DNA from: Methylophilales bacterium HTCC2181
GTDB taxonomy: Bacteria > Pseudomonadota > Gammaproteobacteria > Burkholderiales > Methylophilaceae
NCBI GenBank assembly: GCA_000168995.1
Contig: AAUX01000001.1
Coordinates: forward strand, 434,001 to 498,000
Reading direction: 5' to 3'
DNA length: 64,000 nt
Below, piece by piece: positions 1 to 6,720 of the stretch. The number at the start of each line of letters is the position of its first letter. Position 1 is the first letter of the stretch. Position numbers and translations under genes: made by a program. The notes under the pieces are model-generated. The model saw only the letters and a list, made by a program, of their open reading frames with translations, ran no database searches and was not told where the DNA came from.

Positions 1-1
1 C

Positions 2-1153
2 ATTAGTCCAGGACAAGCCATTATTAAGATTGTCCAAGATGAACTTACTGATCTTATGGGATCGGAAAGATCTTCTCTAGATTTAGCAGCTAGGCCACCA
101 GTAGTCATTTTAATGGCAGGCCTTCAGGGGTCGGGAAAAACGACGACAGCGGGCAAGCTGGCTAAAATATTAACGGAAGAGAAAAAGAAAATTTTGCTGG
201 TGAGTGCTGATGTATACCGTCCAGCGGCTATTGACCAACTGAAAACGTTAGCGAGCGATTTGAAAGTTGATTGTTTTAACTCTTCAGCTAAAGACAAACC
301 TAACGACATTGCAAAAGATGCATTGAAGTTCGCTAGCAAGAATTTTCATGATGTCATTATCTTTGATACGGCTGGACGTCTTGGCATCGACGAAGCAATG
401 ATGACCGAGATCAAGTTGTTGCATAAAACGTTATCTCCAGTTGAAACTTTGTTTGTCGTTGATGCCATGCAGGGACAAGATGCCGTTAATACAGCAAAAG
501 CCTTCGGTGATGCACTACCGTTGACAGGAATTGTATTAACTAAACTGGATGGTGACTCGAGAGGTGGTGCAGCGCTGTCGGTAAAGCATGTCACTGGAAA
601 GCCTATTAAGTTTGTTGGAATAAGTGAAAAGCCCAATGGCCTCGAACCATTTTACCCAGAGCGAATGGCCTCAAGGATACTTGGCATGGGAGATATCGTT
701 GGCTTAGTTGAGGATGCACAAAAAAATGTGGATCAAAAAGAGGCAGAAAAATTAGCGCAAAAAGTCAAGTCGGGAAAAAGTTTTGACCTTGACGATTTTA
801 AAGCACAGATTGGACAGATGAAAAAGATGGGAGGGGTAGGGGCTATGATGGATAAAATGCCATCACAAATATCAGCAGCCGCTGCTAAAATGAATCCTGA
901 AGATGGTGATAAGTCGCTCGCACAAATTGAGGCGATTATAAATTCCATGACTTTATTGGAAAGAAAAAAACCGGAGGTAATTAAAGCTAAAAGAAAAATA
1001 CGTATTGCCTCAGGCTCTGGTGTGACGGTTCAAGACGTTAATAAGCTTCTTAAGCAGTTTGAGGAGATGCAAAAGATGATGAAAATGTTTTCAAAGGGCG
1101 GGATTGGAAAATTAATGCGAGGATTGTCTGGACGGTTCCCTGGCATGCAATAG
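2..1153 (+). CDS. ffh: Signal recognition particle protein Ffh (5' end outside window)
   Basis: GTPase of the signal recognition particle: binds 4.5S RNA and the signal sequences of nascent membrane proteins and docks ribosomes at FtsY. The frame is open from base 2 and reads into the window edge, so the N-terminal four-helix bundle is missing; about 384 of the usual 450 or so residues are visible. An in-frame ATG at 56 is internal, because the 18 codons before it read like normal Ffh (ISPGQAIIKIVQDEL). Seen: P-loop GLQGSGKTTT, DTAGRL, TKLDGDSRGG, then a C-terminal methionine-rich M domain (MMDKM, MQKMMKMF) for signal peptide and RNA binding. Nothing looks damaged. Confidence 0.97.
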   Translation: MSPGQAIIKIVQDELTDLMGSERSSLDLAARPPVVILMAGLQGSGKTTTAGKLAKILTEEKKKILLVSADVYRPAAIDQLKTLASDLKVDCFNSSAKDKPNDIAKDALKFASKNFHDVIIFDTAGRLGIDEAMMTEIKLLHKTLSPVETLFVVDAMQGQDAVNTAKAFGDALPLTGIVLTKLDGDSRGGAALSVKHVTGKPIKFVGISEKPNGLEPFYPERMASRILGMGDIVGLVEDAQKNVDQKEAEKLAQKVKSGKSFDLDDFKAQIGQMKKMGGVGAMMDKMPSQISAAAAKMNPEDGDKSLAQIEAIINSMTLLERKKPEVIKAKRKIRIASGSGVTVQDVNKLLKQFEEMQKMMKMFSKGGIGKLMRGLSGRFPGMQ

Positions 1154-1172
1154 TTTTTTATAGTATTTTAGG

Positions 1173-1202
1173 TTGACCTAGCCCGACTATTCTTAGATAA
1201 TC
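1173..1202 (+). promoter_or_regulatory. Probable sigma-70 promoter of tRNA-Lys
   Basis: TTGACC at 1173-1178 and GATAAT at 1197-1202 with an 18-base spacer. Transcription would begin about ten bases before the tRNA. Prediction by eye only; ffh read-through is the alternative source of the transcript. Confidence 0.45.
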
Positions 1203-1219
1203 TCGAGTTGCTAAAGAAT

Positions 1220-1295
1220 GCGGTGTTAGCTCAGCTGGTAGAGCACCGGACTTTTAATCCGATGGTCGCGAGTTCGATCCTCGCACACCGTACCA
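1220..1295 (+). tRNA. tRNA-Lys (anticodon TTT)
   Basis: Full cloverleaf with acceptor arms gcggtgt/acaccgt (one G-U closing pair), D arm gctcagctggtagagc, anticodon loop cttttaa and T loop ttcgatc. CCA is encoded (1293-1295). The outermost anticodon-stem pair is a C-A mismatch. It sits between ffh and the OhrR-type regulator. Confidence 0.96.
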
Positions 1296-1340
1296 TTTTT
1301 AGCAGAATCTGTTCAAGCAGCCTATAATATAGTGTATAAA

Positions 1341-1820
1341 ATGAAAAAATATCCTAATTTACTTCTTGATAACCAACTCTGCTTTTCTCTTTATTCAGCC
1401 ACAAACGCTATTACCCGTTACTATCGTCTTTTTTTGAAGGAACTAGGAATCACTTATACCCAATACCTTGTATTGATAGCTTTGTGGGAAGGCGAATGTA
1501 AAAAGGCTGCAGATATTGCGGGGATGCTAAAGCTTGACCTGCCAACAATTACCCCTATATTAAAAAAATTAGAGCAAATGAATCTTGTAACAAGAAAAAG
1601 ATCAATTACCGACGAAAGAGTGGTCAATATTGAGCTAACAAAACAAGGTGTTGATCTAGAGGATCAAGTAGCTGCTATTCAACATAAGGTAGCCTGTAAA
1701 ACCCATTTACCTGCCAGCGAATTTAATGAATTAAAAAAAACTCTTAATGATTTAACATCTGCTCTGGAAATTTCTGAGCATGATCTATTAGAAGCTGAAC
1801 ACCTTAAAAATTGCGCATAA
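1341..1820 (+). CDS. ohrR: MarR-family organic peroxide sensor, OhrR type
   Basis: Winged-helix repressor of the OhrR branch of MarR; in that family a reactive N-terminal cysteine is oxidised by organic peroxides, releasing the DNA. Seen: N-terminal block LLLDNQLCFSLYSA with the sensing Cys at residue 14, TYTQYLVLIALWE, then the recognition helix and wing (LPTITPILKKLEQ, RSITDERVVNI). 159 residues, normal for the family. Start taken at ATG 1341; a GTG at 1332 would add three residues, but a TATAAT at 1323-1328 lies so close that the transcript may begin around 1335, making the ATG nearly leaderless. No ohr peroxidase gene lies next to it, which is unusual for ohrR. Ends in a bidirectional terminator shared with the globin gene. 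Confidence 0.88.
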   Translation: MKKYPNLLLDNQLCFSLYSATNAITRYYRLFLKELGITYTQYLVLIALWEGECKKAADIAGMLKLDLPTITPILKKLEQMNLVTRKRSITDERVVNIELTKQGVDLEDQVAAIQHKVACKTHLPASEFNELKKTLNDLTSALEISEHDLLEAEHLKNCA

Positions 1821-1840
1821 GTATGAAGTAAATAAAAAAA

Positions 1841-1860
1841 AGGCTATCAAAAGATAGCCT
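1841..1860. terminator. Bidirectional intrinsic terminator
   Basis: Perfect 8-bp stem aggctatc/gatagcct with an AAAA loop, A-tract upstream and T-tract downstream (1861-1865), so it works on both strands. It lies between the converging ohrR and truncated globin genes. Confidence 0.9.
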
Positions 1861-1876
1861 TTTTTATAAGCTCTAA

Positions 1877-2404
1877 TTATTTTATGCCATTATAAGGGCT
1901 GTTATATGGGCTCTTATAGCCTTTGGTTGGCTTTGTTACGATATCTTTTCTGAAACTTTGCAGGTCAGCCATAATAGCCTTAATCAGATGATCAGGCACA
2001 TCATAGGCGTAGAAAGTATGAAGGCATTCAATCATAATGATATCAAACTCACGATCAGTAATATTTAGATGCGGATGTGATTGCTTCATATTTTTACCAC
2101 GTCCGAACTCGTCTTCCTGATATATTTTTGGACCACCTGTTCTTTCAACCACCCAATTGGTAAGCATGACCTTGAAGCCAGCTTTCGTATGCGCGGCATC
2201 ATGCACTGCTTTTAATGCAGGGTTCTTATTTAATGCATTGTTGGCATAAATTTTATCAACTAAATGATCAACTGTGATGGCTATGTTATATGTTCCACCT
2301 AGTTGAGTATAGATTGAGGGCTCATGATCATCAGCCTTAGCTACTAATGAAAAAAATCCCAATACAACTATCGCAATAACAGATGTTAAAAATTTTTGAC
2401 TCAT
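1877..2404 (-). CDS. Exported truncated hemoglobin (group I type)
   Basis: Heme protein of the truncated globin fold, which typically binds O2, NO or peroxides. Seen: a signal peptide (hydrophobic residues 8-21, likely cut after AKA at 24), then the opening SIYTQLGGTYNIAITVDHLV, a GRGKNMKQSHPHL stretch that supplies the proximal F8 histidine, and NITDREFDIIMIECL. 175 residues including the signal. The C-terminal tail carries a short SPYN-SPYN repeat beyond the globin fold. Most truncated globins are cytoplasmic, so a periplasmic one is of interest. The upstream gene, ohrR, converges on it; the divergent neighbour is an exported protease. Family assignment firm, ligand unknown. Confidence 0.85.
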   Translation of the reverse strand: MSQKFLTSVIAIVVLGFFSLVAKADDHEPSIYTQLGGTYNIAITVDHLVDKIYANNALNKNPALKAVHDAAHTKAGFKVMLTNWVVERTGGPKIYQEDEFGRGKNMKQSHPHLNITDREFDIIMIECLHTFYAYDVPDHLIKAIMADLQSFRKDIVTKPTKGYKSPYNSPYNGIK

Positions 2405-2546
2405 TTTTACTTCCTCCCAGATTATAAAATTAAGACTAGCGAGTTATTTGCTTTGTCTATAATCATATTATTAGCATACTAATAGTTAGGATGCAAACCA
2501 AATAAATTTAGATGGAATTTAATCAATGATTCGTTATCATACAATT

Positions 2547-3551
2547 ATGAATAAATTTATTAAGTTTTTAACATTCCCTATACTTTTTGGTATTCACCAG
2601 GCTTCTTTTGCTTATCCGGCCCAAGCAGAATTATTTGGATTAAGCGAGTCCATGGTTCATGTATGGGTAACCTATGGTGATGGGGTAACAGGAACTGGAT
2701 CCGGAGTAGTAATAAAAGAAAATCATGTTGCAACAGACTGCCATGTTTTTGCTGATTCGAAAGGTGTGAACGTAGTAAAGACCTTCAAGAAATACGTACC
2801 AATAGCGGTGTATGCTGACTGGAAACACGACTTATGCATATTACAGTTTGACGACTTGCCTCTGCCCGCTGTTAAAATAGGTACATCGAAGAATTTGCAA
2901 TATGAAAACAAGGTCTTTGCACTAACATTTCCTAATGACAGCCCTATCCCACTGCCATCCTACGGAAAAATTAAAGGACTTCATCCGTTTGAGGATAGCC
3001 ATATCATTAGAACTTCAGCGGCATTTACTGTCGGATCAAGTGGCGGCGCATTATTTGATTTGGACTTTAATTTAATCGGTATTACAACCTTTAAGAGTCC
3101 AGGAAAAAGGCTAGGGTATTTTTATGCTCTTCCATCGGAGTGGATTATGGAGTTACTCAATACAACTCCACAATTAGATTTAGTAAGCACAGATGCCCCT
3201 TTCTGGAGCCTACCAGATAATGAAAAACCTTTCTTTATGCAAGTTATCATGCCTATGCAGCAAGAAGATTGGATAAAAATGAAAGACATTGCAAGCGCGT
3301 GGGTCGATTCTGCAGAAAGTGATGCTGATGCATGGTACTTCTTAGGCCTCGCACATTTCCAGATGGATGATTACGCTCAAGCTACCTCAAGTTTGCAAAA
3401 GTCATTCTCCCTAAACAATAGGCATTTAGATTCCCTAATGCAGCTTTATGAAATAGCGAAAGTCGAAAACGATAGCGAACTGTCTGAGTGGACGGTATCT
3501 AATATGAGAAAAATAGACCCTGAGTATGTCGAATACATACTCAAACCATAA
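2547..3551 (+). CDS. Exported trypsin-like serine protease with TPR tail
   Basis: S1C-like (HtrA-related fold) protease. The start is taken at ATG 2547 because it places a signal peptide at the N-terminus (FPILFGIHQASFAYPAQA); an in-frame ATG at 2526 adds seven polar residues. Seen: TGSGVVI, His66 in TDCHVF, Asp95 in DWKHDLCIL, nucleophile Ser165 in GSSGGALFD, so the triad is complete. There is no PDZ domain; residues 230-334 instead look like tetratricopeptide helices (DAWYFLGLAHFQMDDYAQA), suggesting protein-protein contact. Stands alone: divergent from the globin gene, followed by tRNA-Arg genes on the other strand. Substrate unknown. Confidence 0.85.
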   Translation: MNKFIKFLTFPILFGIHQASFAYPAQAELFGLSESMVHVWVTYGDGVTGTGSGVVIKENHVATDCHVFADSKGVNVVKTFKKYVPIAVYADWKHDLCILQFDDLPLPAVKIGTSKNLQYENKVFALTFPNDSPIPLPSYGKIKGLHPFEDSHIIRTSAAFTVGSSGGALFDLDFNLIGITTFKSPGKRLGYFYALPSEWIMELLNTTPQLDLVSTDAPFWSLPDNEKPFFMQVIMPMQQEDWIKMKDIASAWVDSAESDADAWYFLGLAHFQMDDYAQATSSLQKSFSLNNRHLDSLMQLYEIAKVENDSELSEWTVSNMRKIDPEYVEYILKP

Positions 3552-3559
3552 CAGTTAAT

Positions 3560-3636
3560 TGGCGCGCCCGAAGAGATTCGAACTCCTGACCACTTGGTTC
3601 GAAGCCAAGTACTCTATCCAGCTGAGCTACGGGCGC
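3560..3636 (-). tRNA. tRNA-Arg (anticodon TCG)
   Basis: 77-nt cloverleaf on the minus strand, acceptor gcgcccg/cgggcgc, anticodon loop cttcgaa, CCA encoded at 3560-3562. It differs from the neighbouring tRNA-Arg(ACG) at only two positions: the first anticodon base and one base of the variable-loop side. Such similarity means a recent tandem duplication with an anticodon change. Confidence 0.95.
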
Positions 3637-3653
3637 AATTACCCAAAGAAAAA

Positions 3654-3730
3654 TGGCGCGCCCGAAGAGATTCGAACTCCTGACCCCTTGGTTCGTAGCC
3701 AAGTACTCTATCCAGCTGAGCTACGGGCGC
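3654..3730 (-). tRNA. tRNA-Arg (anticodon ACG)
   Basis: 77-nt cloverleaf, anticodon loop ctacgaa, CCA encoded at 3654-3656. This is the usual bacterial CGN reader whose A34 is deaminated to inosine by TadA. It is the promoter-proximal gene of a two-tRNA unit; only 17 bases separate it from tRNA-Arg(TCG). Confidence 0.96.
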
Positions 3731-3739
3731 GTGAGCGAT

Positions 3740-3745
3740 ATTATA
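3740..3745 (-). promoter_or_regulatory. -10 box of the tRNA-Arg pair
   Basis: Perfect TATAAT on the minus strand, nine bases before the 5' end of tRNA-Arg(ACG). No good -35 box is visible at 16-18 bases, so the upstream element is weak or unusual. Confidence 0.5.
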
Positions 3746-3778
3746 ACTTAATTTCCTAGACCTAAAGATGAAATAATT

Positions 3779-4897
3779 TTATTGGGAAACCGGGAGGGTA
3801 AGAACTGGCCCTGCTTTTTCAACCGTCCCTGATTGCAAAGCGCTTATCTGATTAAGCAGCATTAAGGTGTATTTGCTCTGCATATCATTGTCTTTAATGT
3901 AAAACCAATGACCGCGGTACTGAACAGCAACTCCAGCATTTTTTGGTTTATCTTTGCTTGAATGAACAATAAAAAGATCAGATAAGACATTACCCCAGTC
4001 AAATATTTTTCCGTCTGCTGTTTTAGTAATCTGCACTCGACCCTTATTTAAATCTTCATCAGGAACTATGACTCCATGAGATAAAAAAAACTGAATACCG
4101 GCCAAAGAGCGCACATTAATCTCAATAGTGGCTCCACCACCATCTCCAGAATAATCAGAGGTAATGGGGATAATATTGTTGGGAGTGGTTACGTTGATGG
4201 ACTTCATAAAGGCTTTGACTTTAGGGGTGTTTCTCTGGTCAGGCTTGACTAAAAAACCTAATTGTCTGAAATCCCCTTCAAGTTGATAACCAAGGGCAAA
4301 ACTATCCATTTTTTGCAGTTCTTTTATTTGGCTTGCTAGTAAGCGAAAGCCTTTATAAGTAGGTGCAGAAGAGGGGGTTGGTCCTGATGCTTCGGATGCA
4401 TTATTGACCCCATTTATTTTGTTGACGGTTAACCGTAAAACTCTGTCCGCAGCCCATCCTGACCTTGTAAGTAATAATATTGTGTCTAGGCTAATCGGTG
4501 ATAAAACATTTTTCACATAATCTGCTCCATTCAGAGGCAGATAGGTTATCGTAGGTTTTTCGCTATACGAACCATTACCACTTAAGCCAAGATTGTTATC
4601 ATCTAGATCACCATCAAAAAAATTAGCTGAGATCCCTATATTTTTTCTCCATTCTAGCGAGGTTGACACACTGTTGACCTCAAGCACGGCAATACTGTCG
4701 GCATATCGCCTTCTAACTAAATTCAACAAAACCTCTTCATCGTTAGTATTAGCTAAGACTTTGTTGTATTCATTTCGATTCCCTTCCATAAAATCAGGAC
4801 CCAGATGCGCACAACTAGGAAGAAAAAAGAAGGAAACTAACAGTGCGAAGGCTAGAGTCAGGTTGTGATTAATTTGTGGAATATATGTTTTGCTCAT
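3779..4897 (-). CDS. Conserved lipoprotein of unknown function
   Basis: A 372-residue lipoprotein. The start is placed at ATG 4897, which gives a lipoprotein signal: hydrophobic run then lipobox LPSC; the frame is open 30 codons further but that part is unlike a signal. After the lipid anchor: NEYNKVLANTNDEEVLLNLV, a Ser/Pro/Ala-rich linker in the middle, and a C-terminal block with YRGHWFYIKDNDMQSKYTLM and LTLPV. I recall this RG-FYI-DD-L-SK signature from unnamed lipoproteins of other proteobacteria, but know no function. Followed by the tRNA-Arg unit; divergent from a small secreted protein. No catalytic motif seen. Confidence 0.75.
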   Translation of the reverse strand: MSKTYIPQINHNLTLAFALLVSFFFLPSCAHLGPDFMEGNRNEYNKVLANTNDEEVLLNLVRRRYADSIAVLEVNSVSTSLEWRKNIGISANFFDGDLDDNNLGLSGNGSYSEKPTITYLPLNGADYVKNVLSPISLDTILLLTRSGWAADRVLRLTVNKINGVNNASEASGPTPSSAPTYKGFRLLASQIKELQKMDSFALGYQLEGDFRQLGFLVKPDQRNTPKVKAFMKSINVTTPNNIIPITSDYSGDGGGATIEINVRSLAGIQFFLSHGVIVPDEDLNKGRVQITKTADGKIFDWGNVLSDLFIVHSSKDKPKNAGVAVQYRGHWFYIKDNDMQSKYTLMLLNQISALQSGTVEKAGPVLTLPVSQ

Positions 4898-5123
4898 GTG
4901 CGTGATTATACAATTTTTTAGGCATACATCTATTGTTGATTGAGTCGTGTTTGAATTTAGTGCATACCTAATTTTATGTTGCACCAAGTATTAGCATTTT
5001 CCGATAAATGAAGCTTTTTTACCACAACCCTCAACATTCTTATTATCTCACTATCAATTTTTGATTAATATCATTTCAACGGGGTCTATGTTACTACCGT
5101 CAAACATTATAGAGAGAACAAAA

Positions 5124-5429
5124 ATGAAAATTTTATCCCTAATTATACTTCTACTAACTTCGTTGAATATTTTTGCCGCACCTAACATGCAACCTACGTT
5201 ATTAGCGTACTATCACCACGAGGACTCTACAAGCTATTATCATGATAATTTTTCGAAGAGCGAAAAGGACAACGCTCATAAAACATGCGATCAGTTAACA
5301 GAGGAAGTGGGGATATTTGAGGAGCATGTGATGTATGGTGAGCATAGCCATAAAAAAACTTTTCTTGGGGTGGATATGGAAATACTGAAAGGTGCCTTAA
5401 CGGTTCTTTCTCTTGGCGTAAACATCTAA
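5124..5429 (+). CDS. Small secreted protein, unknown
   Basis: 101 residues beginning at ATG 5124, chosen because it gives a clean signal peptide (ILSLIILLLTSLNIFA, cut before APN) and a purine-rich gagag upstream. Mature part is about 83 residues, rich in His and Tyr (YYHHEDSTSYYHDN, EEHVMYGEHSHKK), with one cysteine. The histidines might bind metal, but no known motif is complete. Family not recognised. It stands alone between divergent and converging unrelated genes, next to a gene remnant on the other strand. Confidence 0.55.
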   Translation: MKILSLIILLLTSLNIFAAPNMQPTLLAYYHHEDSTSYYHDNFSKSEKDNAHKTCDQLTEEVGIFEEHVMYGEHSHKKTFLGVDMEILKGALTVLSLGVNI

Positions 5430-5563
5430 TACTTATTCAACATCCGCTTTGGGTAAGCTGTGTAGTAAGCGGTAACAATTTCAGTATTTAATTTATCTTG
5501 ATTAAAAATTGTTTCGATGTGCCTTTTCACAAAAAATATCTCATGCCCATCTAGTATTGTCTC
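5426..5563 (-). pseudogene. Remnant of the 3' end of a small gene (toxin-like?)
   Basis: On the minus strand 45 codons stay open from 5563 to a TAG at 5426-5428 and read like real protein: GHEIFFVKRHIETIF, then EIVTAYYTAYPKRML near the end. The frame has no start codon of its own and is closed upstream by TAA at 5564-5566, with further stops in the other frames, so the front of the gene is lost or frameshifted. The VTAY-T-PKR ending recalls the last strand of small RelE/barnase-like nuclease toxins, but this is a weak resemblance. The rest of 5430-5715 holds no gene I can support. Confidence 0.4.
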
Positions 5564-5715
5564 TTACTGGCGGTGCCTCGACTGCGCGAGCTTTTACCTA
5601 AGACTGACTGATTAATACATCACTCTTTTGCTTGACGCCAAAAGTACAAATATTAGAAAATTTCATTTAACATAGGCTATGATGGGCCCTTACAAATTCA
5701 GTAGAGAATAATTCC

Positions 5716-6222
5716 ATGTCAATATCTATGTATGAGATGTCTGTTCCGGTCTTTATCGATCATTTTGAAATGTGGTCAGGTATTTTGTTAAAAGGGGAGA
5801 CTTTTGCAGAAATAAGAAAAATTGATCAAGAGATCTTAGTTAAAGGAAGGCTTGCCCCAGATATGTATCCATTAGACCGGCAAATACAAATTGGTACGGA
5901 TATGGTGAGAAAAGGCATTGCCCGACTAGCCGGAGTTGACGCACCCTCTTATGAAGATAGCGAAATAACATTCAGTGACCTTCAAGAGCGTATAAAAAAT
6001 ACAGTGCATTTTCTACACAGCATTACCCCTGAGCAAATGATTGGCTCTGAAGACAAAGCCATTGCTTTTTCCATAAGAGAAAATGAATTTACTTTTGAAA
6101 AAGGGTCGGATTATTTGACTCAATGGATTATTCCTCACTTCTTTTTTCATATGACGACCTCCTATAATATTTTACGATCAAATGGTGTAAAGTTAGGCAA
6201 GCGAAATTTTGTTAAGATGTAG
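5716..6222 (+). CDS. DUF1993 family protein
   Basis: 168 residues, matching the whole length of DUF1993, a DinB-like four-helix family of unknown function. Seen: start MYEMSVPVFIDHFEMWSGIL, LAPDMYPLDRQIQI, an RIKNTVHFLHSI helix and the closing HFFFHMTTSYNILRSNGV. Histidines at these positions are typical of DinB-type metal sites, but metal binding here is inference. Leads a two-gene unit with the DoxX-family gene 31 bases downstream. Possible -10 TATGAT at 5679-5684. Confidence 0.85.
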   Translation: MSISMYEMSVPVFIDHFEMWSGILLKGETFAEIRKIDQEILVKGRLAPDMYPLDRQIQIGTDMVRKGIARLAGVDAPSYEDSEITFSDLQERIKNTVHFLHSITPEQMIGSEDKAIAFSIRENEFTFEKGSDYLTQWIIPHFFFHMTTSYNILRSNGVKLGKRNFVKM

Positions 6223-6253
6223 GTGAGTGAAATCACCCAGGAGGAATGAATTT

Positions 6254-6664
6254 ATGAATTGCCTAAACAATAAATTGAATCAAATAATGGCCCCACTTTC
6301 TTTTTTAAGTACTTGGCTGATTAGAATTGGACTAGGTACAGCATTTATTATTCATGCGTACAGTAAATTTCCCTTGCCACCCGAAAAGCTTATGACCTAT
6401 TTTGGCTTTTCTGAATGGCTAGCGTCATTCGTTGCCCTCTCAGAACTTTTGGCGGGAGTTGTCATTATTTTAGGTGGTTTTTTTAACAATGCATGGGGAA
6501 GTATTCTCACAAGATTTGCGGCACTAATGATCGTGGTTATTATGATCTTTGCATTTGGTATAGCTCATCAAGATTGGTTTATTACTGCAAAGTTGTTTAC
6601 GAGTGAGCAAGCCTTTTTATTTCTTATAGGGTGTTATTTTTTAATAAAAGGTAATGAAAAATAG
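6254..6664 (+). CDS. DoxX/DoxD-family membrane protein
   Basis: 136 residues with four likely transmembrane helices. DoxX proteins are small quinone-linked or redox-linked membrane proteins often of unknown partner. Start placed at ATG 6254: a perfect AGGAGG at 6239-6244 lies nine bases upstream, whereas the earlier in-frame GTG at 6227 has none and would put the ribosome site inside the gene. Seen: LIRIGLGTAFIIHAYSKFP, SELLAGVVIILGGF, LIGCYFLIKG. Probably cotranscribed with the DUF1993 gene. Confidence 0.82.
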   Translation: MNCLNNKLNQIMAPLSFLSTWLIRIGLGTAFIIHAYSKFPLPPEKLMTYFGFSEWLASFVALSELLAGVVIILGGFFNNAWGSILTRFAALMIVVIMIFAFGIAHQDWFITAKLFTSEQAFLFLIGCYFLIKGNEK

Positions 6665-6720
6665 CTTAGTCCAAATGTGATATCCTGATGCCAATGATAA
6701 ACGGTTTTTAACCATAGGGA

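Noticed and set aside
56-1153. ATG 56 as the start of ffh
   Set aside because: Codons 2-55 are open and match the Ffh sequence before the G domain, so the gene starts outside the window.
3559-3759. An open plus-strand frame of 66 codons
   Set aside because: It is the antisense of the two tRNA-Arg genes; the repeated residues follow from the tRNA duplication.
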